The notes: generated from the sequence alone by a model not told the origin. A stretch of DNA of 64,000 nt from Desulfovibrio sp. (GCA_031272405.1 JAISTW010000050.1:40623-104622); one strand, 5' to 3'; counted from the first letter of the stretch, positions 53,775 through 62,772 are shown. Program-made: numbers and translations.

Positions 53775-54614
53775 ATGCATGACAACGCGACGTCACCCTC
53801 ACATGGCGAAGGGCTTGCCCCCGTCGAGAACGATTTCATCAGGATTCTGAAAAAAAGGGCATCATCCGTCGCTTTCTGGCGCGGAATAGCATCCATAGTG
53901 GCGTTCACGCTTTTCTGGGAATTTTGCGCGCGCTTCCACGTCCCCGTCATAGGCAACGTGCCGGCGCCGTCCGAGGTGCTTGCCTCGCTCGCCGTGCAGA
54001 TCAAGCTTGCCTACTATTGGCTCTCCTGGGCCGACAGTATGATCCGCATCTTCACCGGCTTCATCATCGCGCAAATCATCGGCGTCCCGCTGGGATTATT
54101 TCTCGGCGCCAACAACAAGGCGCGGGAAACATTGTTTCCCATTTTTGAGATCATGCGCCCCGTGCCGCCCCTCGCTTGGGTGCCCGTCTCCGTCATTTTC
54201 TGGCCTTCCGCTGAAATGAGCATGATATTCGTCACCTTTCTCGGAGCGTTTTTCACCGTGGTGCTGAATATTGTGGAAGGCATCACAAGTATCGACATAC
54301 GCTATATCCGGGCGGCGTATTCCCTGGGCTCCACAAAACGCGACATCTTTTGGCGCGTGTTGCTGCCCGCGAGCTTGCCCAGCGTGGTCGTCGGCATGAC
54401 TGTCGGCATGGGCATCACATGGGCCGTGGTGGTAGCCGCGGAAATGATCGCCACCAATACGGGCCTCGGTTTCCTGACTTGGCGTGGCTATGTGGCTGGA
54501 GAATATCCGATTATCGTCGTCGGCATGATGAGCATCGGTTTGGCCGGGTACCTGTCGTCAGCGTTGATTCGCTACGTGGGAGCGAAGTTCACCCCCTGGC
54601 TGAAAACCAGATAA
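53775..54614 (+). CDS. ABC transporter permease (SsuC/TauC-like), second
   Basis: EAA loop YIRAAYSLGSTKRDIFWRVLLPASLP. Confidence 0.9.
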   Translation: MHDNATSPSHGEGLAPVENDFIRILKKRASSVAFWRGIASIVAFTLFWEFCARFHVPVIGNVPAPSEVLASLAVQIKLAYYWLSWADSMIRIFTGFIIAQIIGVPLGLFLGANNKARETLFPIFEIMRPVPPLAWVPVSVIFWPSAEMSMIFVTFLGAFFTVVLNIVEGITSIDIRYIRAAYSLGSTKRDIFWRVLLPASLPSVVVGMTVGMGITWAVVVAAEMIATNTGLGFLTWRGYVAGEYPIIVVGMMSIGLAGYLSSALIRYVGAKFTPWLKTR

Positions 54615-54662
54615 TCCGTTTCGGCACCCCAACCCGCCGTCAGGACACAAGGGAAGCAGCAT

Positions 54663-55553
54663 ATGATCAACAACATGTCAAATACCGGCATGCAGGCCGG
54701 CGAAATGGTCGTAGACAACCTCGTCAAGACATATGGAACGGACATTCTGACCAAGGTAGTGTTGGATGATTGCTCGTTTGTCCTGGAGCGGAGTAAATTG
54801 ACGGTGCTTGTCGGCCCGTCCGGCTGCGGCAAGAGCACCATCATCAATGTGCTCGCGGGCTATGAAAAACCGACTTCAGGAAGGGTGCTTCTTGACGGGG
54901 AGCAGATCAGCGGTCCCGGCCCCGACCGGCTGGTGGTTTTTCAGGAAACAGCCCTTTTTCCCTGGATGACCACATTTGAAAATGTCGCATACGGCCCCGA
55001 GGTCCGGAAAGAAATGAAGGGCAAAGAACTCAGGGATGCGGTCATGCATCTGCTGGAATTGGTTGGCCTGGAAGATTTCCGGGACAAGTATCCCACGCAG
55101 CTTTCCGGGGGCATGCAACGGCGGACCGAATTGGTTCGCGCCATGATCAATCACCCGAAGGTCATGTTCATGGATGAACCCTTCCGTGGACTGGACGCCA
55201 TGACCCGTTCCCTGATGCAGGAATACTATGTTAGACTTTTTGAGGAACACCGCGGAACAAATCTTTTCATCACGTCCGAGCTGGAGGAAGGCATTTTCCT
55301 TGCCGACAGGTTGGTCATCCTCACAAACCAACCCTGCCGGGTCAAAAAAATTATGAATGTCGATTTGCCGCGACCGCGCGATTTCAGCGTTATGGGCTCC
55401 TCGGAGTATCTGAATATAAAGCGGGAAGCGCTGGAACTTCTCCATGAGGAAGCAATGAAATCCTTCGCTTCAGGGGCTGTGAACGCCGCCGACTTTCTTG
55501 AGGCGTATTCCCACATGGGCGAAGACCAGGCAAAACCGCGTTCCCACGTTTAG
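54663..55553 (+). CDS. ABC transporter ATP-binding protein (SsuB/TauB-like), second, H-loop His replaced by Ser
   Basis: Walker A GPSGCGKST, signature QLSGGMQRR, Walker B VMFMDEPF, H-loop region LFITSELEEG. Confidence 0.92.
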   Translation: MINNMSNTGMQAGEMVVDNLVKTYGTDILTKVVLDDCSFVLERSKLTVLVGPSGCGKSTIINVLAGYEKPTSGRVLLDGEQISGPGPDRLVVFQETALFPWMTTFENVAYGPEVRKEMKGKELRDAVMHLLELVGLEDFRDKYPTQLSGGMQRRTELVRAMINHPKVMFMDEPFRGLDAMTRSLMQEYYVRLFEEHRGTNLFITSELEEGIFLADRLVILTNQPCRVKKIMNVDLPRPRDFSVMGSSEYLNIKREALELLHEEAMKSFASGAVNAADFLEAYSHMGEDQAKPRSHV

Positions 55554-55576
55554 CCGGGAATTTTGGAGACGCATCC

Positions 55577-56512
55577 ATGAAAATCATAGACTTTCGTTTT
55601 CGCCCCAATACGCGTGAAGTCATTGACGGCATCAAGAACAGCTCCATGTTCAAGGCAACGTGCGAAGCCATCAACTTCGACAGGCGGGTGCCACAGCTTT
55701 TGCCGGAAATAGTGGCCGATATGGAAAAACGCGGCGTGGAGCTTGCCGTGATCACGGGCAGGGATTGTGAAGTCACATACGGCTTTCCAGCCAATAACGG
55801 AAGTGTTCTGGAATTTGTCAGAGCCTATCCAAAAAAATTCATTGGCTTCTGGGGGATAGACCCGCACAAGGGGATGAAGGCTGTTTACGAAATTGTACAC
55901 GCCGTGGAAAGTGACGGTATGCGCGGCATCGCCGTGGACCCTTATCTGGCCCATATTCCGCCGCACGAGGCCCGTTATTATCCCCTGTATTCCAAATGTT
56001 GCGAATTGAAAATTCCCGTCTTCATCACGACAGCGCCTCCTCCCCAGGTGCCCCGGGCTGTTATGGACTATGTTGATCCGCGCCATGTGGACATCGTTGC
56101 CCGCGACTTCCCGGAGTTGACCATCATCATGAGCCACGGGGGCTATCCTTTCGTGAATGAAGCTATTTTCGCCTGTATGCGCAACGCCAATGTGTATATG
56201 GACCTTTCGGAATATGAACTGGCGCCCATGGCCGATGTTTACGTGCAGGCGCTCAACAGCGCCATCGGGGACAAGGTCGTTTTCGCCAGCGCCCATCCTT
56301 TTGTGGAGCAGGAAGAGGCCATACGTATTTACAACAACCTCAAGCTGAAAGACGATGTTCGCCGCAAGGTCATGTACGACAACGCTCGGCGCATCCTCGG
56401 CCTCGCCGGCGAAACGCGCTCCGAGGGACGGGAGGGTGGAAGGCCGATTCTCTCCCCTGAACTCCCACTGCCCTATCTGCCCTTTATACCAACGTCGGGA
56501 CGCATGAACTGA
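55577..56512 (+). CDS. amidohydrolase-2 (ACMSD-like) family protein with degenerate metal ligands
   Basis: TIM-barrel family features IIMSHGGYPFVNEA and NARRILGL; N-terminal HxH position reads DFRFRP; C-terminal FASAHPF where GSDxP is usual. Confidence 0.78.
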   Translation: MKIIDFRFRPNTREVIDGIKNSSMFKATCEAINFDRRVPQLLPEIVADMEKRGVELAVITGRDCEVTYGFPANNGSVLEFVRAYPKKFIGFWGIDPHKGMKAVYEIVHAVESDGMRGIAVDPYLAHIPPHEARYYPLYSKCCELKIPVFITTAPPPQVPRAVMDYVDPRHVDIVARDFPELTIIMSHGGYPFVNEAIFACMRNANVYMDLSEYELAPMADVYVQALNSAIGDKVVFASAHPFVEQEEAIRIYNNLKLKDDVRRKVMYDNARRILGLAGETRSEGREGGRPILSPELPLPYLPFIPTSGRMN

Positions 56513-56518
56513 CACCGT

Positions 56519-57868
56519 ATGAACAGGGACGAATTCATAGAAATGATACGGGCCGCAGGCGTTGTAGGCGAAGGGGGCGCCGGTTTCCCGGCGCACGTCA
56601 AGTATGCCGGGACGGCGGATACGGTCATCGCCAACGGATGTGAATGTGAACCTCTCCTGCACACGGACAGAAGCCACATGGAGCGGAATGCGCGAGATAT
56701 AGCCCAAGCCCTTGCGGAACTGCGGCGCGCGGTTGGGGCCGGCAAGGGCATTTTTGCCCTGAAGAAAAAACAGATCGGCGTCATCGACAAGGTACGCGAG
56801 GCTTGCAGGGAATTTGATCTGGAAATGGCCCTGCTTGACGATTTTTACCCCGCCGGGGATGAGCAAATACTCGTGCGCGAATTGACCGGACGTTCTGTGC
56901 CTGCCCTGGGCATCCCCCTTCAGGTGGGCTGCATAGTGGCCAACGTCGGAACGCTTGTCTCAGTAAACGCGGCATTGGGGGGCAAGCCCGTGACTCACAA
57001 GACGCTCACGGTTACCGGGGATGTGCGCAAGCCGGGGATGGTGCGCGCCCCCGTTGGGACTTCGATGGATGAATGCCTTGCCGCAGCCGGGGGAACGCTG
57101 ACGAAAGACCCTGTTTTCATTTTGGGAGGCCCCATGATGGGACGTCTTGTGGAAGACGAAGCCGCCCTGAAAAAAGAATATGTCGCTAAGGTTGACGGCG
57201 GTCTCATCGCGTTGCCGCGTGGACATTATCTGCACCACAACGCGACGCAGAAGGTGGAAAAAATGCGCCGCAGAGCCGCTGCCGCCTGTATTCAGTGCCG
57301 TTTTTGTTCGGATTTGTGTCCGCGTATGCTGATAGGACAGCCTTTTGAAACGCACAGGGTAATGCGGGTGTTCGGAGCAGACGCGGAAATGGAAAGCGAA
57401 AGCGGTACATTGGCGCACTTGTGCAGCGGGTGCGGCGTGTGCGAACACTATGCCTGCCCCATGCGTCTTTCGCCCCGTCGCGTCAATCAGGCCGTAAAAA
57501 AGGCGCTGGCCGACAAAAAAATATCCTATGAAGGCTCGCGTGAGATCAACGAACGCAGGACACAACCGCGGGAATATCGCAAAATTCCCTTGGCCCGTCT
57601 GGCGGCCCGACTTGATATCACGCGGTATATGCGCCTGGAAACGCCGGACCTCGGCACACTGACCCCCTCGGTGACGCGCGTGCCCTTGGGACGGCATATC
57701 GGCGCTCCAGCCAAACCGGTGGTGAATGTTGGACAAAAAGTGCGTTGCGGCGAGTGCATAGGGGAAATTCCAAAAAAATCCCTTGGCGCGCGGGTGCATG
57801 CGGGCATGGATGGCGTGGTTGTCTCTGTGGACGACGCGGTGACCATACGGGGTGAGAAATATGCCTGA
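56519..57868 (+). CDS. PduS/RnfC-like flavin-iron-sulfur electron transfer protein
   Basis: VGEGGAGFPAHVKYAGTADTVIANGCECEPLLHTDRSHM; CIQCRFCSDLCP and CSGCGVCEHYACP clusters. Confidence 0.92.
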   Translation: MNRDEFIEMIRAAGVVGEGGAGFPAHVKYAGTADTVIANGCECEPLLHTDRSHMERNARDIAQALAELRRAVGAGKGIFALKKKQIGVIDKVREACREFDLEMALLDDFYPAGDEQILVRELTGRSVPALGIPLQVGCIVANVGTLVSVNAALGGKPVTHKTLTVTGDVRKPGMVRAPVGTSMDECLAAAGGTLTKDPVFILGGPMMGRLVEDEAALKKEYVAKVDGGLIALPRGHYLHHNATQKVEKMRRRAAAACIQCRFCSDLCPRMLIGQPFETHRVMRVFGADAEMESESGTLAHLCSGCGVCEHYACPMRLSPRRVNQAVKKALADKKISYEGSREINERRTQPREYRKIPLARLAARLDITRYMRLETPDLGTLTPSVTRVPLGRHIGAPAKPVVNVGQKVRCGECIGEIPKKSLGARVHAGMDGVVVSVDDAVTIRGEKYA

Positions 57869-58418
57869 ACATTTCGCGGCTGTGGGGATGCTGGAGTTTT
57901 CCAGCATTGCCGAAGGAATGGAAGCGGCTGACCGAATGGTCAAGGCCGCCGAGGTCTTTCCCGTCTTTTTCAAAACAGTCTGTCCCGGTAAATATCTGGC
58001 CTGCGTCACTGGCGATGTCGCCGCCGTTTCCGCCTCGCTCGAAGCGGGCCGGGCATCGGTTTCCCCCCTTGTGGCAGACTGGTTTCTTCTGCCCAATATC
58101 CATCCCGATGTTATTTCCGCGCTTTCCGGCATGGCGCGGACAGCGGAACGCGCGGCTTTGGGAATACTTGAAACTTACTCCGCAGCTTCAATCGTCGCCG
58201 CTTCGGACGCCGCCGTCAAGGCTGCGGAGGTATGCGTGCTTGACGTGCGCATCGCCTTGGGGATCGGCGGCAAGGGCTATGCCCTGTTCGGCGGCGACGT
58301 GGCGGCCGTGCAGGCTGCTGTTGAAGCTGGTTCGCGGCAGCCTCGGGAAGCGGGGCTGCTGGTGGCCAAAGTCGTCATTCCCCGACCGGCGCAAGCCTTT
58401 TATGAACAGGTGCTTTGA
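57861..58418 (+). CDS. PduT-like tandem BMC-domain shell protein
   Basis: Two BMC domains; FFKTVCPGKYLACVTGD preserves the PduT cluster-binding Cys context; VIPRPAQAFYEQV. Confidence 0.92.
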   Translation: MPEHFAAVGMLEFSSIAEGMEAADRMVKAAEVFPVFFKTVCPGKYLACVTGDVAAVSASLEAGRASVSPLVADWFLLPNIHPDVISALSGMARTAERAALGILETYSAASIVAASDAAVKAAEVCVLDVRIALGIGGKGYALFGGDVAAVQAAVEAGSRQPREAGLLVAKVVIPRPAQAFYEQVL

Positions 58419-59536
58419 TGGCGGCTCAATCTGCAATCACCGCGGATGACGTGCGCGCGGCCCGCAAGGAAGGACGAAAGGAAATTTTTGTGCCCTCAGG
58501 AACGCTTCTGACGCCTCTGGCCAGAGACGAAGCCGGAGAATACGGAATACGTTTTGTCTTTGCCGAGGGCGCTCCGGGGGGAGAGCCCGGTGGGCGAAGA
58601 CCGGCCCGCGTTCCGGCATTACGGAATGACGGAGCCGTTTTTACAGAGGCGGCGTCAGCGATTGTGCCGGGCCAGATTATTCTGCGCGCGGGGCAACCGT
58701 TGGCGCAAGCCTTCACGCCGGCATCGTCCGCAGTCCTGTCCGACAAGACAGGCGACGCGCGAGCAGGAGAAAATACCGCAGGCCATGCAAGCTGCGAACT
58801 GGGAGTATGTATGATCTTTTTGACGGAAGACGACATTCGGCAACGCGCCATACCCGAGGGAGGAGAGCTTGTTCTTTCCGCTGCGGAGAAATTGACGCCT
58901 TCAGCCATGGAACATATCCGGGAGCGGCGTCTCCGGGTGGTCGCAAGCGGTGATGCCCGGCAGTGTTGCAAGGAATCCCCCCCAAGCGTCATCGGCGACG
59001 GGCGCGCGGAATCCGGTCTGACCCATCTTGACGCCGCGACTATGGTGGCGAAAACGCATCCGCGCATTGAGGCGCGAGGCAAGCTGGACAATCTCATGGC
59101 AGAGATTGTGTTGACTCAGACCCTTTTCGACCCCAAGAGCAAACTTCCCCCTCTTCTCAAAGACTGTCTGTCTGAACTCAAAAACTGGGTGTTTCAAACT
59201 CTGGCGGCGGAGATATCCGGCAGCATATTGCCCGAGCAGAGCATGGCCGGCATGAACCCGGATGCCTTGCGGGCCGTCTCTCGCAATCCGCGTCGCTATT
59301 TAGCTCTGGATCATTTGACGCCCGACGCGACGCTGGGCATGAACATGGCGTTTTTAAACCGTTTGCGGACACAGGTGCGCGAGACGGAACTGACTGTGGC
59401 CAAAGCAGCCCTCTGTCGCAGCGATATCGGGGAATCCCTGAACAGGCTCTCCAGCGCCGTGTACGTGCTTATGCTGTTCACGCGGCTGGCCGAAAGCGGC
59501 GGGAAATTGCCGGAAACAGGCATTAAAATCGGTTGA
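58415..59536 (+). CDS. EutT-like cobalamin adenosyltransferase-family protein with duplicated N-terminal module
   Basis: LTHLDAATMVAKTHPRIEARGKLDNL, NPRRYLALDHLTPDATLGMNMAFLNRLRTQVRETELTVAK, LNRLSSAVYVLML. Confidence 0.83.
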   Translation: MMAAQSAITADDVRAARKEGRKEIFVPSGTLLTPLARDEAGEYGIRFVFAEGAPGGEPGGRRPARVPALRNDGAVFTEAASAIVPGQIILRAGQPLAQAFTPASSAVLSDKTGDARAGENTAGHASCELGVCMIFLTEDDIRQRAIPEGGELVLSAAEKLTPSAMEHIRERRLRVVASGDARQCCKESPPSVIGDGRAESGLTHLDAATMVAKTHPRIEARGKLDNLMAEIVLTQTLFDPKSKLPPLLKDCLSELKNWVFQTLAAEISGSILPEQSMAGMNPDALRAVSRNPRRYLALDHLTPDATLGMNMAFLNRLRTQVRETELTVAKAALCRSDIGESLNRLSSAVYVLMLFTRLAESGGKLPETGIKIG

Positions 59537-59551
59537 GATCAGGGCGCGACA

Positions 59552-60598
59552 ATGTTGATCACGGAACGCAGCGCGGCGTTATGCAGGGAGAAAAAGCCGG
59601 TCGTCGTCTTTCCCGACGGGGAGGATGAGCGCGTAGTGCGCGCCGCCCTCAGATTGCGGCGCGAGGGGCTTGCCCGCCCGCTTGTTCTTGGCCGCCCGCG
59701 CGTTCTGCTGGAAATTCTGAACAGGGAAGCCGGACAGGGGGAGTGTCTGGATGTGGCGGACACGTCGTCGCCTCAACTTCTGACGCTCAACGCCAAGGAT
59801 TACATGGCCGTCATGGCGGCGCGCGGCAAAAATGTCGACCCGGCCAAGGCGGAAGATGCAGCGCGTTGCCCCTTGGTCGCGGCTTGTCTGACTGTGAAAC
59901 GGGGAGACGCCGTAGTCGGCATAGCCGGAAATACTTCCTCCACGCCGGATGTAATGCGGGCCGGGCTGCGTATTCTGGGAACGAGCCCGGGCGTGCGCAC
60001 AGTTTCGGGATTCTTTTTTATGCTTTCGCCGGACGGGAAGAACTGTTTTATTTTCGCCGACGTCGGGGTGATCCCGGAACCTACGGTGGAACAGCTTGCC
60101 GACATCAGCATCGCCTCGGCTGAACAATACAGACGAATGACGCGGGAAGAACCGCGTGTCGCGCTGCTGTCTTTCTCCACCAAGGGGAGCGCCAGACACC
60201 ACAGGGCCGAGCACGTGCGCGAAGCATTCAATCTTGTCCGCAAACGGGAGCCGCATCTGCTTGTGGACGGCGAAATACAGTTTGACGCCGCCATTGACCC
60301 GACGGTGGCCCGTAGGAAATCGCCTGACAGCCCGTTGGCCGGGCAAGCCAATGTTTTTGTTTTTCCTTCGTTGGAAGCGGGGAATATCGCCTACAAGGTT
60401 GCTCAGCGCCTGGGGGGATATACGGCTCTTGGCCCGTTTCTTCAGGGAATGAACGGCGGATGGCATGATCTATCCAGAGGCTGCAATGCGGATGATGTCT
60501 ATAAGGTGGCCCTTATAGGGTTGGCTATGGAACTTGAAAAGCGGAGTGGACTTGCGGCCGCATGTCCCGGGGACGGATCGTCGTCCGATAAACGGTAA
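59552..60598 (+). CDS. pta: phosphate acetyltransferase (Pta/EutD type)
   Basis: PTA_PTB-family features: VVFPDGEDERVVRAA, SFSTKGSARH, VDGEIQFDAAIDP, FPSLEAGNIAYKVAQRLGG. Confidence 0.92.
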   Translation: MLITERSAALCREKKPVVVFPDGEDERVVRAALRLRREGLARPLVLGRPRVLLEILNREAGQGECLDVADTSSPQLLTLNAKDYMAVMAARGKNVDPAKAEDAARCPLVAACLTVKRGDAVVGIAGNTSSTPDVMRAGLRILGTSPGVRTVSGFFFMLSPDGKNCFIFADVGVIPEPTVEQLADISIASAEQYRRMTREEPRVALLSFSTKGSARHHRAEHVREAFNLVRKREPHLLVDGEIQFDAAIDPTVARRKSPDSPLAGQANVFVFPSLEAGNIAYKVAQRLGGYTALGPFLQGMNGGWHDLSRGCNADDVYKVALIGLAMELEKRSGLAAACPGDGSSSDKR

Positions 60599-60618
60599 CC
60601 GAATAAGGAGATGAAACT

Positions 60619-60906
60619 ATGGATGCGCTCGGCATGATTGAAACCAAAGGTCTTGTGGCTTTGATCGAGGCGGCGGATGCGATGGTGAAAGCGGCGAGAG
60701 TCAGCCTTATCGCCTATGAACAGATAGGCGGCGGCTTTGTGACGGCTATCGTCAGGGGAGACGTCGCTGCATGCAAAGCCGCGACGGACGCCGGCGTGAG
60801 CGCCGTGCAACGCATGGGCGGAGAGCTCGTTTCTGTGCATGTCATCCCGCGCCCGCATAATGACCTGGAGGGAGTCTTCCCGCTTCAGCGCAAGGAATCC
60901 AATTGA
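60619..60906 (+). CDS. BMC-H (hexameric) microcompartment shell protein
   Basis: [57 protein letters not shown]. Confidence 0.96.
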   Translation: MDALGMIETKGLVALIEAADAMVKAARVSLIAYEQIGGGFVTAIVRGDVAACKAATDAGVSAVQRMGGELVSVHVIPRPHNDLEGVFPLQRKESN

Positions 60907-60938
60907 TGTCAAACAAGACAACAGCATGGTGAAAATGT

Positions 60939-61226
60939 ATGGAACTTGCCAAGGTTGCAGGGCAGGTGGTGGCCACCGCGCGGGCGCCAGGCCTGCCCAA
61001 TAATTCGCTTCTGCTCGTCCAGTTCATCAACGAAGCGGGCAAAGTTGTCGGCGACAGCCAGGTCGCGGCAGACCCGGTCGGGGCAGGCGAAGGCGAATGG
61101 GTGCTCGTCGTGCGGGGAAGTTCCGCCCGGTGCGCCATTGACAAGGACGTGCCGGTGGATCTGGCCATAGTGGCTATAGTGGACAGCGTCTCCTCCGGTG
61201 CTGCCAATCTGTACCGCAAACATTGA
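60939..61226 (+). CDS. BMC-P (EutN/CcmL) pentameric vertex protein
   Basis: MELAKVAGQVVATARAPGLPNNSLLLVQ...GAGEGEWVLVVRGSSARCAI...DLAIVAIVDSV. Confidence 0.94.
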   Translation: MELAKVAGQVVATARAPGLPNNSLLLVQFINEAGKVVGDSQVAADPVGAGEGEWVLVVRGSSARCAIDKDVPVDLAIVAIVDSVSSGAANLYRKH

Positions 61227-61281
61227 AGGCAATCTTTATGACGTCCGGTTTTTTTACCGTACTCTCGTCGGAGCATCGCAT

Positions 61282-62697
61282 ATGAATTTGCGCGAACATG
61301 ATGTGGAACAGATTGTGGTTGAGGTGCTGAAGCGCCTCGGAGTCGCCAACGCCGCCGCGCGTGACGTCGGCGGAGATTTCGGCCTGTTCGAAACCCTTGA
61401 CGACGCCGTCTCCGCCGCCTCCGAGGCTTATCGAAAAATTCCCACCATTGCCCTTCGCAACAGGGTGATCGCCGCTATACGTAAGGCCGGAGCGGAGCAC
61501 GCCCATACCCTGGCGGAACTGGCGGTTCAGGAAACAGGCATGGGGCGCGTTTCCGACAAGACGGCCAAAAACATCCTGCAGGCGGAACATACTCCCGGCA
61601 CTGAAATTCTCACGCCGCGCGCCGTTTCCGGCGATGCCGGACTGGCCCTCGAAGAGAACGCGCCCTGGGGAATCATCGCTTCGGTAACTCCTTCCACAAA
61701 TCCGGCGGCAACAGTCATCAACAACAGCATCAGCATGATAGCCGCCGGCAATGCCGTGGTCTTCGCGCCGCACCCCGGCGCCAAAAAAACCTCGCAAACG
61801 GCGATTCGACTGCTGAACAAAGCGATCCACGAAGCGACGGGAATCGCCAATCTCCTCTGCGCTGTGCGTGAGCCATCCATTGAAATTGCCCAGCGGCTTT
61901 TTGCCCACAAGGACGTCAAACTTCTGGTGGTGACTGGAGGCGAGGCGGTGGTTGAAGCGGCCCGCAACCATGCGACCATGCGGCTTATCGCAGCGGGGGC
62001 CGGCAACCCTCCCGTTGTGGTGGACGAAAGCGCGGACATACGGCGCGCGGCGCGCAGCATCTATGCGGGCGCATCCTTCGACAACAATATCATTTGCGCT
62101 GATGAAAAGGAAATCATTGCCGTTGACGGCGTTGCCGACCAGTTGAAAAACGAAATGAAAAGCCTCGGGACGGTGGAGATATCTCCGGAGCAGGCCGACA
62201 CGATCGCCCGCTTCGCTTTGCGCGGATATCCAGGCCCCAAACCGTCCGCCAATCCGAAATGGGTTGGACGAGACGCCGCCTCCATAGCGCGGGAGGCGGG
62301 AATAACGGTGCCGGAAGACTGCCGTCTGCTTCTGGTGGACGTCGGCCGCGATGTTGCTCATGTCTTCGCGCGGGTGGAACAGATGATGCCTGTCATTCCG
62401 TTGTTGCGGGCGAAAGATGTCAACGAGGCCATTGAGTGGGCGCTGATTCTGGAACGCGGACTTTGCCATACGGCCGGCATGCATTCGCGCGATATTGACA
62501 ACCTGCATAATATGGCCTTGCGGATGAATACCAGCCTTTTCGTTAAAAACGGACCCCATATAGCCGCCTTGGGCGTTGGCGGAGAAGGATGGACTTCCAT
62601 GACCATTTCGACGCCCACGGGCGAGGGAGTGACTTCGGCGCGCAGCTTTGTTCGCATCAGAAGATGCGTTCTGGTGGACAATTTCCGTATTGTCTGA
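61282..62697 (+). CDS. CoA-acylating aldehyde dehydrogenase (EutE/PduP type) with N-terminal encapsulation-type helix
   Basis: N-terminal MNLREHDVEQIVVEVLKRLG; SVTPSTNPAATVINNSI; catalytic FDNNIICADEKEIIAV. Confidence 0.94.
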   Translation: MNLREHDVEQIVVEVLKRLGVANAAARDVGGDFGLFETLDDAVSAASEAYRKIPTIALRNRVIAAIRKAGAEHAHTLAELAVQETGMGRVSDKTAKNILQAEHTPGTEILTPRAVSGDAGLALEENAPWGIIASVTPSTNPAATVINNSISMIAAGNAVVFAPHPGAKKTSQTAIRLLNKAIHEATGIANLLCAVREPSIEIAQRLFAHKDVKLLVVTGGEAVVEAARNHATMRLIAAGAGNPPVVVDESADIRRAARSIYAGASFDNNIICADEKEIIAVDGVADQLKNEMKSLGTVEISPEQADTIARFALRGYPGPKPSANPKWVGRDAASIAREAGITVPEDCRLLLVDVGRDVAHVFARVEQMMPVIPLLRAKDVNEAIEWALILERGLCHTAGMHSRDIDNLHNMALRMNTSLFVKNGPHIAALGVGGEGWTSMTISTPTGEGVTSARSFVRIRRCVLVDNFRIV

Positions 62698-62772
62698 GTT
62701 CCGGACACGGCCGGGAGAACTTTATTTTGGCATGGCGTTACTGCTCGCGGGTACGGCCGGCATGACAGACTC

